This document shows, in pieces, positions 46,613 to 55,151 of a DNA stretch of 64,000 nt. Each line of letters opens with the position of its first letter. Positions within the stretch are counted from its first letter, which is position 1. Below the pieces are notes generated by a model. It was not told the DNA's origin, made no database searches, and saw only the letters and a program-made list of their open reading frames with translations. This stretch comes from G963665215 sp963665215 (lineage in GTDB: Bacteria; Chloroflexota; Dehalococcoidia; Lucifugimonadales; CAUZJF01). The stretch spans positions 416,369-480,368 of the forward strand of contig CAXXWW010000002.1 in NCBI GenBank assembly GCA_963665215.2. The letters run 5' to 3'. The translations under genes were made by a program, and so were the position numbers.

Positions 46613-48103
46613 TCACGTCCAGGCCAGCTCCAGGGTGATGACTTCCCTTGTATCGAGGTCGGCCACCCGGATTGCGTGATTGTTTGTGTCGGCTACGTAC
46701 AGGAGCCCGCCGGCGATGCTAAGGCCGCCCGGCTCGTGAAACTCGGCCAGCTCCCCAGGGCCGTCACGGTGGCCGGGCCGGCCGCTCCCGAGGTAGGTGG
46801 TGGACTCGCGCGTGTCCGGTGATATCCTCTTGACCTTGTTGTTGTAGGTGTCTGCTATGTAGAGGGTCCCGTCGAGGGCGTCGATTCCCTGGGTGTGCTG
46901 CAGCCGCACCCGGTCTCCGACGCCGTCCACGTCGCCGAAGGTGAACAGGTCCAGGCCCACGATGGTCTCCACGCGTCCTGCGCCGTCGAGCGCCGCGGTG
47001 CGGATGGAGCTCGTCTCGCTGTCGGCGAAGTACAGCCGGGCACCGTCGGTCGCGATGCCGCACGGCTGCGCGAGCTCTGCGGACTTCTGAGGCCCATCGA
47101 CGATTCCCTCCCGACCGCTGCCGGCATGGGGCCGCATGGCCAGGGTCGTCAGATCGAGCCTCCACAGCTGGTGGAACCCGGCCATCGCCACGTAAAGCGC
47201 ACCGTCGTGGAACGCCAGGTCCCACGGCGAGTTGAGGGGCGTCTCGGTGCCCACGCCGCCGTCGTGGAACGTCACGGCCTGCTCACCGGTGCCGGCGAGA
47301 GTTTTTACGTTTTGGTTAGCTATGTCCACCTCGCGAATGGCGTGGTTCTCCGTGTCGGCGACGTACAGGGTGTTGCCGCTCAACGCCATGCCCTGGGGAC
47401 CGTTGAAACGGGCCTGACCGTAATCGCCGTCGGACAGGCCCGCCTCGCCGGACCCCACGACGTCCAGCACCTTGCCCCCCAGGGACGCGATGACCAACCG
47501 GTTGTGATTGGAGTCGGCGATGAAAAGACGCCCGGACCGCGCGTCCGCCAGGACCTTACCGGGAAAGGAGAGCGGCCGGTCCATCTCGTTCTCCCGCTCC
47601 AGCTTAAACTTGAGCGGCCTGTGGTCGATCAGCCCGGCATCATCAAACTCGCGGACCATCTCTCCGATCACCCGATCGAAGTCCTCAAAGGGGATCTCTC
47701 CCTCGTGTCTGCCTATGACCCTCCCTTTCGGGTCCACAAACATCAGGGTAGGCCACGCCCGGACCCCGTACCTCTTCCACAAGGCGAACTCCCGGTCGTT
47801 GGCCACCGGGTACTCGATGCCGTAGCGCAGGATGGCTTGACGGACGTTACTGGTTGCCCGCTCGGCGTCGAACTTGGCCGAGTGGACCCCGACCACCGCC
47901 AGCTCGCCGGCGTATTTCTGTTCCAGTTTCCGCAACTGCGGAAATAGGTGCATGCAGTTTATTCAGCAGTAGGTCCAGAAATCCAGGACCACCAGCTTGC
48001 CGCGCAGCTCCCTCAAAGTCGGAGGCTCCTCGGTATTGAGCCACTCCAGGCCCGCGGGGAACTCCGGGGCGCCGGCCTTACCGGCGTACGATTTTGTGGC
48101 CAC
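46613..48103 (-). CDS. NHL-repeat thioredoxin, candidate selenoprotein (TGA read as Sec47)
   Basis: About 496 residues from a GTG at 48103 with GAGAGG just upstream; ATG 48166 is an alternative. The thioredoxin domain reads GKLVVLDFWTYC, then TGA (47963-47965), then INCMHLFPQL in the same frame. Homologues such as human NHLRC2 have C-C-I-N-C here, so TGA replaces the first Cys of the C-x-x-C pair (Sec47/Cys50). After the domain (about 1-150) come beta-propeller NHL repeats such as GKVLADARSGRLFIADSNHN and NGPQGMALSGNTLYVADTEN. A hairpin fitting a bacterial SECIS follows the TGA. Conventional gene finding would call the downstream part from 47953. selA, selB and selC are not in the window; a nonsense mutation is the alternative. 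Confidence 0.8.
47927..47944 (-). promoter_or_regulatory. Candidate bacterial SECIS hairpin
   Basis: In the mRNA the segment UUUCCGC-AGUU-GCGGAAA forms a perfect 7-bp stem with a 4-nt loop. It starts 18 nt after the UGA, so the loop begins 25 nt after it. Bacterial SECIS elements generally place the apical loop about 16-37 nt after UGA with a G among the first two loop bases; both hold here. Confidence 0.7.
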
Positions 48104-48269
48104 GGCCGCCTCTCTCCCTTTCCGCTTGGTTGCGTCCTCATGCCTCTGCGACAGACACGCCGGCATGGGGACGAAGCCAATCTCCCAACTACTTTACAAC
48201 GTATCCATTGTGTTGAAAAGCAAATCTCGCTAGAGGTGCGCCACGCCCGCAGCGCCCGCGCCTCCCATT

Positions 48270-48405
48270 GGGCTTTGCACAAGAAGTGGAGCGGTCGTGT
48301 GAATTGCCCTTCGACAAGCTCAGGGCGAACGGTTGGTTTATAGCTCCGTTCGTGATGAGCCTGTCGAACCACGCCTCCGCATTCCGCCTTTTTGGTGCAA
48401 GGCCC
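48270..48405. repeat. MITE-like palindromic repeat, second end type
   Basis: Ends are GGGCTTTGCACAAGAAG and, inward from the right, GGGCCTTGCACCAAAAAG. The core CCCTTCGACAAGCTCAGGGC and CCGTTCGTGATGAGCCTGTC is shared with the repeats at 711-899 and 44376-44514, but the ends differ. It lies about 165 bp upstream of the selenoprotein candidate. Confidence 0.6.
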
Positions 48406-48537
48406 TACCGTTGACACGAGGGACGAGAGCTGCGCGACGCCATTCAGCCCTGATTCCTCGCCGGGGGCCAGGAATGACATCCCCACCGCACCCGGTCGGT
48501 TGCATCCGCCGCGGCCGTTGCCCATACTATCGGTCTA

Positions 48538-48596
48538 TGGCATCAAAGCTGGCTATATTCCTCGACGACGGCGACTTGGTGATAGACAACTACTGA
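48538..48596 (+). pseudogene. Possible N-terminal remnant of a HAD hydrolase
   Basis: A 19-codon frame MASKLAIFLDDGDLVIDNY resembles the first residues of HAD hydrolases with a FLDDGGVMNDN-type motif I, and then stops. Nothing further of such an enzyme is visible. The identification rests on a short motif only. Confidence 0.35.
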
Positions 48597-48652
48597 GACG
48601 GCGCAGTCTCTATAGCTGTGGATGGCACTGGCACTTTACCGGGAGTGGACCC

Positions 48653-48832
48653 GTGTCAGCCGTGCGTGAATTTGGTGGCAAGTTCCGGGTTGCCGGCGAG
48701 CTGCTGGTGTTCCTATGGCAGAACAAGCTGTGGTGGACGTTCCCGATGGTGTCTGTTCTCCTGGTGATTGGGATCTTGATTGTAGTCGGCACGACCAGCG
48801 GCGTTAGCCCGTTCACTTACACACTGTTGTAG
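48653..48832 (+). CDS. DUF5989-family small membrane protein
   Basis: 59 residues from GTG at 48653 with GGGAG 8 nt upstream. The N-terminus has REFGGKFRVAGELLVFLWQNKLWWTFPM, then a single hydrophobic segment VSVLLVIGILIVVGTT and the ending SPFTYTLL, all typical of DUF5989. In other genomes this small protein sits with a carbamoyltransferase, an SxtJ-like membrane protein and an SGNH hydrolase. Here an IS256 copy follows after 18 bp and the SGNH hydrolase is on its far side. Confidence 0.7.
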   Translation: MSAVREFGGKFRVAGELLVFLWQNKLWWTFPMVSVLLVIGILIVVGTTSGVSPFTYTLL

Positions 48833-48850
48833 CCCCATAACGAAGCACCC

Positions 48851-50218
48851 GAGGTTACGTCAATAGGTGTGTAAACGACATCAGGCGGCGACCTTCTCAG
48901 CCGTTGATTCAATGGCGATTCCATCCGCATACTGTGCACCGAGATAGACGTCTTCGATCAACTCAGGGGCCTTCAGACGCCTGAAGCGCTGTTCGGCGAC
49001 CATCAACATTTTCCAGATCACCGCTATCGCCCGATCGACCCTCTTGTAGCGCTTGGCGGCATCGGTCCGAAGCCTGAGGGCCGCGAAGGGTGATTCTACC
49101 GGGTTCGTCGTGCGAAGGTGCCCCCAGTGCTCCTTTGGGAAGTCATAGAAGGTGACCATGCGGTCCCAGTCCCGCTCCAAGGCCTCTGAGGCCGCCTCGT
49201 AGGAATGGTCGCCGCACCACCTGGTGAACACCGTCCTGAGCCGCTCAGCCTCTGTCCGAGTCGGCGCGTAGGGGATAGTACGCAGCATGAGCTTGGCCTG
49301 GTCCTGTTGTCGCTTTGGAAGCTTGGCGAGCACGTTTACGATCTTGTGGTTCCAGCAGCGTTGCTCTGCCGCCTGCGGATAGACGTTGCGCAGAGCTCCC
49401 CAGATGCCCAGGTGTCCGTCTCCAACCACCAGCCTCGGGCAGCTCAAGCCCCGGCGCTTGATGTCCCTGAGCACCTCGGACCAGTTCTCTGTGGACTCCC
49501 TGTATCCGGGAACAGCGCTCACCACCACCTTGCTCCCGTCGCTCAGGGCCGCCATCACCACCAGTACCGCCGCCTTCTCCTTCTCAAGACCAGCCTTGAC
49601 GTAGACTCCATCCACCCACATGTAGACCACTTCCAGGTCATCGAGGGGCCGGCTGCGCCATTGGGCAAGCTCATCGTTCCACTTATCCTTCAACCGGGCC
49701 ACCGTGCTCGCCGATACCGGTGCGTCCTCTCCCAGCAGCCCCCGCAAAGCCAGATCGAAGTCGCCTTCGGATAGACCGTGCAGGTACAGCTCGGGGATCA
49801 ACTCAGCAACCTTCCTGGTCCTGTTGACGAACAGCGGCAGCAGCCGGCTCTCGAACTGCTCCTCGGTATCGCGGACTCGCGGCCGCCTCAGCTGTATCGT
49901 TCCCGAACTCAGCGTAAGCCTCCGGGCTCTGCCGTATCCGTTCCGATAGCCGGTATCTGAGTCCGAGTCGGATCTGAGCGCCGACTTCGCCCTTCCCAGA
50001 AACGCCGTCACCTCCTCCTCCAGCAACTCCTGGATCAGCCTCTGGACCTGGCTTCGCACCCAATCCTCCAACTGCTCCCACTCCGGCCTTGACTCCGACC
50101 TACTCTCAGTGCTTTCCTTCCTCATGGGCGGTCTATCTCCTCTCTTGGGCCTCGAGCCCGTGTTGTTCAGAGAGAGGGTACACCGCCTGACTGTTTACAC
50201 ACTTTTTGAAGATACCTC
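48851..50218 (-). mobile_element. IS256-family element, copy 2
   Basis: 1368 bp, same orientation as copy 1. It is flanked by a perfect 8-bp duplication AAGCACCC (48843-48850 and 50219-50226), typical of IS256. Terminal inverted repeats are as in copy 1. The perfect duplication marks it as a recent, independent insertion. Confidence 0.93.
48881..50125 (-). CDS. IS256-family transposase (copy 2)
   Basis: 414 residues with the same DDE landmarks as copy 1 (VDGVYVKAG, GDGHLGIWG and the C-terminal helical Glu region). The only residue change I found is Pro for Ser in LLPLFVNR, caused by one base near 49837. The gene is intact and the element is likely still mobile. Confidence 0.93.
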   Translation of the reverse strand: MRKESTESRSESRPEWEQLEDWVRSQVQRLIQELLEEEVTAFLGRAKSALRSDSDSDTGYRNGYGRARRLTLSSGTIQLRRPRVRDTEEQFESRLLPLFVNRTRKVAELIPELYLHGLSEGDFDLALRGLLGEDAPVSASTVARLKDKWNDELAQWRSRPLDDLEVVYMWVDGVYVKAGLEKEKAAVLVVMAALSDGSKVVVSAVPGYRESTENWSEVLRDIKRRGLSCPRLVVGDGHLGIWGALRNVYPQAAEQRCWNHKIVNVLAKLPKRQQDQAKLMLRTIPYAPTRTEAERLRTVFTRWCGDHSYEAASEALERDWDRMVTFYDFPKEHWGHLRTTNPVESPFAALRLRTDAAKRYKRVDRAIAVIWKMLMVAEQRFRRLKAPELIEDVYLGAQYADGIAIESTAEKVAA

Positions 50219-50375
50219 AAGCACCCTCCACACCATGACGCTCCCAGGATATTGATGATACCGAATCCGTATGTCTCACGTGAGGCCTCATAGTGTCCGC
50301 CTTGCTACCGCCTCTCTCTGTTGATCAAGCGGCCCAAGAAACGGGGAACCCGGCCTCACTCATCGGACTTGGCGT

Positions 50376-51566
50376 ATGAGCCAGCTATCTGCTTTGCGAC
50401 AGTATGTTTCAAAGCTCCTATTGTCCGTTGCAGGAGTGCTGGTCGCCCTGCTGGTCCTGGAAATCGGCTTTCGAGCCGCCGGTGTTTCTTACTGGAATTT
50501 CAGCAAGTTTGACCAGTACACGGGGGCCACCTTGAGGCCTAACGCTGAAGCATGGAGGACCGAAGAAAACACTGTTTACGTCCGTATTAACAGTGATGGT
50601 CTCCGTGACCGCGAGCACAGCAAGGAAAAGCCTCCCAACACGCTGCGCATTGCCGTTCTCGGCGACTCATTTGCTGAGGCGATGCAAGTGGAACTGGAAA
50701 GCGCCTTTTGGCGGATTATGGAGCGAGAGCTCTCAGAATGCCCCACGATGGCGGATGCCACGGTCGAGGCCATCAACTTTGGGGTATCAGGCTACGGGAC
50801 GGCTCAGGAAATCATGGTGTTACGGTACCGCGCTTGGGATTACGAGCCTGACATAGTGGTTCTCTCATTCACTGCCCTGAACGATGTGCGTAATAATTCT
50901 CGGGAGCTGGAAGGCGACTCAAGGCGACCCTACTTTTACTACAACTCCGATGGAAAGTTGGAATTGGACGCCTCATTTCGCGAGACTCAGCTTTACCGTA
51001 GTAGGAACAAGTTCTGGTTCAGGTCCTACTACTGGCTTCACGATCACTCACGCGTCCTGCAAGTGGCTAGAAATGGGGTAGTATCACTGCGCGAGTTGTT
51101 CCGTAGGCATCAGGAGACTGATGGTTCGCAGGTCATTGAGGCTGGTCTGCTTTCCTCTGTTTACCTGGAACCAGCCGACCCAATACTGCAGGAAGCGTGG
51201 AGAGTGACGGAGGGACTGCTTCTTTTGATGAGGGACGAGGTTCTTGCAAAGGGGGCAGAGCTGCTCATTGTGACAACTAGCATCGGCCCTGAGGTCAATC
51301 CGGACCCTCAAGTCTCACGGGAAATTGCGAAGCGCTTGGGTGTGGATAATCTGCTTTACTCCGATCTGCGAATCAAACGGCTAGGCGAGCGCGAAGGCAT
51401 CCCTGTGCTCAATCTCACCATCCCTTTCCAGCAGTATGCGCGTGAGCATAACGTTTATCTACACGGCTTCGGAGATAACCTGGGAGGGGGACACTGGAAC
51501 GAAGCCGGACATCAACTGGTGGGCAAACTGATCGCCCAGAAACTCTGCCCGGAGTTTCTACACTAG
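50376..51566 (+). CDS. SGNH/GDSL-hydrolase-like protein, membrane anchored
   Basis: 396 residues. The N-terminal segment LLLSVAGVLVALLVLEIGF is a signal anchor. VRINSDGLRD and RIAVLGDSFAEAMQV (the GDS serine block) are followed by NFGVSGYGTAQEIM (Gly block) and VVLSFTALNDVRNN. The end HGFGDNLGGGHWNEAGHQLVG holds the catalytic Asp/His block. Such proteins add or remove O-acyl groups on surface glycans or alginate-like polymers. It is the usual partner of DUF5989 but is now separated by the IS256 element, so its promoter may come from the insertion. Confidence 0.85.
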   Translation: MSQLSALRQYVSKLLLSVAGVLVALLVLEIGFRAAGVSYWNFSKFDQYTGATLRPNAEAWRTEENTVYVRINSDGLRDREHSKEKPPNTLRIAVLGDSFAEAMQVELESAFWRIMERELSECPTMADATVEAINFGVSGYGTAQEIMVLRYRAWDYEPDIVVLSFTALNDVRNNSRELEGDSRRPYFYYNSDGKLELDASFRETQLYRSRNKFWFRSYYWLHDHSRVLQVARNGVVSLRELFRRHQETDGSQVIEAGLLSSVYLEPADPILQEAWRVTEGLLLLMRDEVLAKGAELLIVTTSIGPEVNPDPQVSREIAKRLGVDNLLYSDLRIKRLGEREGIPVLNLTIPFQQYAREHNVYLHGFGDNLGGGHWNEAGHQLVGKLIAQKLCPEFLH

Positions 51567-51590
51567 GTACACCTAGCGAATACGTCTTAA

Positions 51591-53308
51591 CCCGAATCCA
51601 CCGAAGGACACCGATGGACGGCGTGAGGAAAGCGGAAGGGGGGTGAGGGAGCTACAGGGGAAATAGCCTGGGTTCCATTTGGGGTAGGGAGGTCGGCGGA
51701 CGGTCTTCATCGCCGCACAGGGGCCCCTATGGCCGTCTGCGGGAGCTGCGATGCGCGGGATGGCGAGAGAATACGCAGCAGGGAACTCTCTCGGACCGGG
51801 CTGGCACGAGTCTGCGGGGATCTTCGGTTGTCCGGTGGGTGGGTCGGTCGCCGACGGTGCCGTCAGGCCGGGAGTGGAATGGCTCGCAGCCGGGCCAAGG
51901 CGCGGCTGAACTTCTCAGCCCAAGGCCAGCGATCCGGAAGATGCAGGGTCAACCGGCGTGCCGAGCGGGTGAGCCGTCCGGCCAGGGAGAAGAACCGCCG
52001 CCGGAGGGTCTTGGTGGTGGCTATCCGCTCTCCCAGACCGATCCGCGCCGTCCAGCGGGCCAGGTTGTGGGCCATCGTCTGGACGGCCAGCCAGGCGCCG
52101 TTGGCGGCGAAGCGGCCCGAGGGGAGATGGTTCAGCCCGACGCCGTACTTGAGGTCGCGTATGGCATTCTCGATCTCGGCGTGGCGGCGATGGTCAGCCT
52201 CCAGTTCGAGCAACTCCCCGTCCCGGTCGGTGATGAAGCCATGATAGCTGTATTTGGCGAAGAGGGCCAGTTGGGAACCGGGCGTGGGCTTCACCCGCCG
52301 GACGATGAGCCGTACCGGCGCGGCGTCCGCCTCGGCCTGGAAGGGGGTGCAGGTGGTCTCGGCCACATCGGCGGCGCCGTCCATCCAGTAAGGAATCGGC
52401 GTCCAGGCATCTTCGGGTATCGCCTCGATGAGATTGTGCAGGCTTTTGTGCTGGCGGATGGTGATGGAGAAGCGGACATCCATCTTGCGGCAGACGGATA
52501 CCACGCCATGAGTGTAGAACCCGCTGTCGGCCCGTAGCGTGAGTCGTCCGTTGGCCCCGGCGTAGCGCACCCGTCCCACCGTCTCCCGCAGGAAGTGGGC
52601 GGCGCCGCGGGCGGTGTTGGCCCGGCCCTCGCGCAGCCGGGACATCAGCACGTCTCCGGTGCCGGCGGCGATGGCCAGCAGCGGGTGGTAGCCCCGCTTG
52701 CCGGTATAGCCGTGGTGGCGGGCGCCCTCCTTGGCCAGTCCGTAGGTCTCGCAGATGGTGGAGTCCAGGTCAATGGTCAGGGGCCCGTCGCCGGGTCCCG
52801 CCCCGGCCTGCCAAGCCCGGGCCAGCAACTCGCGGCTCACCCGGTCGAGTTGACGGACGTGGCCCCACCGGAAGCTGCGCAGGAAGGTGCCCAGGGTGGA
52901 TGGCGCCTTGACCGTGCCGCCCAGGGTGCAGGCCGTCCCCCCGGTGCGCAACACATCGGCGTCGTCAATGCAGTCGCCCCCAGCCAGCGCAGACGCCACC
53001 AGCGTCATCATCTTGTCGCTCGTGTTCGCCCGCCCCGGGGCATCGCCCAGGTCGAGGCGCTGCCGGACGAGTTCGGGCAGGCCGAGGTGCCGCGCCAGGG
53101 TGGCCGGAAGGAGCAGCCCGGCATTGGCCACCAAGCGGCGGTCGTCGAAGGTGATTTGGATCCGGTCGGGGTGGTTGCGTGGCAGCATCTACTGGGTGCT
53201 CCTTTTCCGGGGCCGTTTTTTGTTACAAAACCATTATCCCAGAAGCACAGGAGCACCTTCTTGCCGCCTCAGGACGCTAACCCCACGCCCTCCTTCGGTG
53301 GATTCGGG
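51591..53308 (-). mobile_element. IS1380-family element, copy A (intact)
   Basis: About 1718 bp bounded by CCCGAATCCACCGAAGGA and its inverse TCCTTCGGTGGATTCGGG. TTAA is present at both flanks (51587-51590 and 53310-53313), with one extra base at the right side. It carries one intact transposase. Copy B at 55152-56872 is its inverted, slightly mutated counterpart. Confidence 0.9.
51863..53188 (-). CDS. IS1380-family transposase (copy A)
   Basis: 441 residues. Family landmarks are LRADSGFYTHGVVSVCRK (catalytic Asp region), GPLTIDLDSTICETYG (first Asp) and DHRRHAEIENAIRDLKYGVGLNHLPSG (catalytic Glu with the IENAIRDLK signature). The gene is intact here, while copy B has two extra bases after GTCGGGCTG. 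Confidence 0.92.
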   Translation of the reverse strand: MLPRNHPDRIQITFDDRRLVANAGLLLPATLARHLGLPELVRQRLDLGDAPGRANTSDKMMTLVASALAGGDCIDDADVLRTGGTACTLGGTVKAPSTLGTFLRSFRWGHVRQLDRVSRELLARAWQAGAGPGDGPLTIDLDSTICETYGLAKEGARHHGYTGKRGYHPLLAIAAGTGDVLMSRLREGRANTARGAAHFLRETVGRVRYAGANGRLTLRADSGFYTHGVVSVCRKMDVRFSITIRQHKSLHNLIEAIPEDAWTPIPYWMDGAADVAETTCTPFQAEADAAPVRLIVRRVKPTPGSQLALFAKYSYHGFITDRDGELLELEADHRRHAEIENAIRDLKYGVGLNHLPSGRFAANGAWLAVQTMAHNLARWTARIGLGERIATTKTLRRRFFSLAGRLTRSARRLTLHLPDRWPWAEKFSRALARLRAIPLPA

Positions 53309-53313
53309 ATTAA

Positions 53314-53490
53314 CTGCGGGTCGCCGTCGTTGGATGCGGCCGGCGCGGCAGGCAAGCTTACATGGCGCACCTCAAGAGCCTGGATGACGTTGAACTTGTA
53401 GCTGTGTGCGACCCGGTAGCTGCGGCTCGCGATGCGGCGGGAGAAGAGTTCGCCGTGGGTGGGGGCAAGCTGACAATTACTGGGCAATGC
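53314..53490 (+). pseudogene. N-terminal fragment of a Gfo/Idh-family oxidoreductase
   Basis: Frame reads LRVAVVGCGRRGRQAYM, AHLKSLDDVELVAVCDP and VAAARDAAGEEFAVGG, the NAD-binding start of Gfo/Idh/MocA enzymes. There is no start codon and the match fades after about 50 residues. It directly follows the IS1380 copy A, whose insertion did not remove an ATG (none is restored by joining the flanks), so the gene was already truncated. Confidence 0.6.
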
Positions 53491-53544
53491 CGCACCCAAC
53501 TAGGCTCCCCCCGGTTCCTGAGCCCCCATCAGATGTAATGTCTG

Positions 53545-54243
53545 TCACTGTTCCTCGGTTGCTGTTCGACCTCCGCCGCTGGTCCAGTTGTAGTAGATCA
53601 GGATCTCCGCAGCTACTTGCTCCATGCTGCCTGACTGGTTGTAGAGAAACGCACCAATCAGAAGGTAGTCATCGGCATCCAAAAGAAAAGCGTTACTCTC
53701 GCCAAAGAAGATATGTTCATCGAGCCTGCCATTCATGCCAAAGTCTTGATTGTACGTCGTGTGGATCAGGTAATCGTATTGACTTCCCTCAAAGTAGCCG
53801 AGCTGTCCGTTTACCCTCGCCGCGAATTCCACCAACGTGAGCCGGGAGCCTACGTCGAGGCTGACCCATATCCCCAGTATCTCGACAGGCTCTGTGAACG
53901 TGACCTTGGCCGCGTCGATACTTACGCCGGTCTGAAACGGGAACTGTCTGAAATTCTTATGGAACAGGTAGCCGTGTAACCCGTTGGCGCGGGCATGAAG
54001 AGGCGTTCTGACGACCTCAAATTCCACGATCTCTCGTGGAATACCCGAGTCCGCCGAGTTCGCGATGGGCGGAGTCCGAAACCGATAATTGAAGTAATCA
54101 CGGTAGTCACCTGCGTTTGCTACTAGGCCGGCGACAACTCCACCCACCACCGCGGCTATTAACCCCACATTTCCCAGATCAGCCGCGTGGGTGCGTCGTA
54201 ATCCGGTAAGAGTGCTGCCTATTTGAGCCGCATACCTGGGCAT
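53545..54243 (-). CDS. Putative secreted or anchored protein of unknown function
   Basis: 232 residues from ATG 54243; a longer frame to 54321 is less likely. One hydrophobic segment VGLIAAVVGGVVAGLVANAG lies near the N-terminus, followed by a beta-rich domain (DAAKVTFTEPVEILGIWVSLDVG, LDEHIFFGESNAFLLDADDYLLIGAFLYN). Rich in aromatic residues; no family recognised. It is isolated between mobile elements. Confidence 0.5.
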   Translation of the reverse strand: MPRYAAQIGSTLTGLRRTHAADLGNVGLIAAVVGGVVAGLVANAGDYRDYFNYRFRTPPIANSADSGIPREIVEFEVVRTPLHARANGLHGYLFHKNFRQFPFQTGVSIDAAKVTFTEPVEILGIWVSLDVGSRLTLVEFAARVNGQLGYFEGSQYDYLIHTTYNQDFGMNGRLDEHIFFGESNAFLLDADDYLLIGAFLYNQSGSMEQVAAEILIYYNWTSGGGRTATEEQ

Positions 54244-55151
54244 TATGGGCAGTGTGGGTGCTAGACTGGCCGAGCTAGCGGGTCTAGTTCTGGATACCGC
54301 AATCTCGCTGGAGGCACCCAATGGGTGAAAGCTCCGACCCCCCTTTGAAGCTCCAATTCGACCGCAGAGTCCGCCTGGATTTTCGTGGCGCTACGATCAC
54401 CTCGGACGCCGGACTCCTGGCATGCCGCGAGCTTGATGCCGCTCTGGGGCTCACAGAGACAGCCAACGATTATATCCATGAAAGCCGCACCGGCCGCAAT
54501 GTGCAACACCGGCTGTTGCCCTTGCTCAGACAATCGGTGTATAGCCGTCTCGCTGGCTACGAGGACACCAACGACGCTGAACGGCTTGCCCAAGACCCGG
54601 CTATGCGTGTCATCGTCGGGTGGCAAGGTACTGATAAGCAGGCAGCCAGCACCAACACTATGAGCCGATTTGAGACTGAGGTGTTAACCGAAGAGGAGAA
54701 CCTGGATGGGCTTGCGCGCCTGAATGTTGAGTGGGTGGACAGGGGCATGGCCCAGACATCTCACCAGCGAGTTATCCTAGACATGGACAGCTCTGAAAGC
54801 CCGGTGCATGGGCAGCAAGAGGGAGTCGCCTACAACGGCCACTTCGAGTCCGTATGTTATCACCCGCTCTTCCTGTTCAACCATTTCGGAGATTGCGAAG
54901 GTGCAATGCTTCGCCCGGGCAACGTCCACAGCGCTGAGCGGTGGCGGGAGGTTCTGGAGCCAGTCGTGAAGCGATACCAGGAGAAAGGAGTCCGGCTGCT
55001 GTTCCGGGCCGATGCCGCCTTTGCCAAGCCCGAGGTGTACGAGTACCTGGAGTCAAGGGACACTGGCTACGCTATGCGGCTTCCGGCCAACGAGGTATTA
55101 CAAGGAAACATCCGGCACCTGCTGAAGCGGCCCGTGGGCAGGCCGCCTAAG

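Noticed and set aside
49205..49774. 189-codon rightward frame, present twice
   Set aside because: It is the antisense of the IS256 transposase and is repeated only because the IS is.
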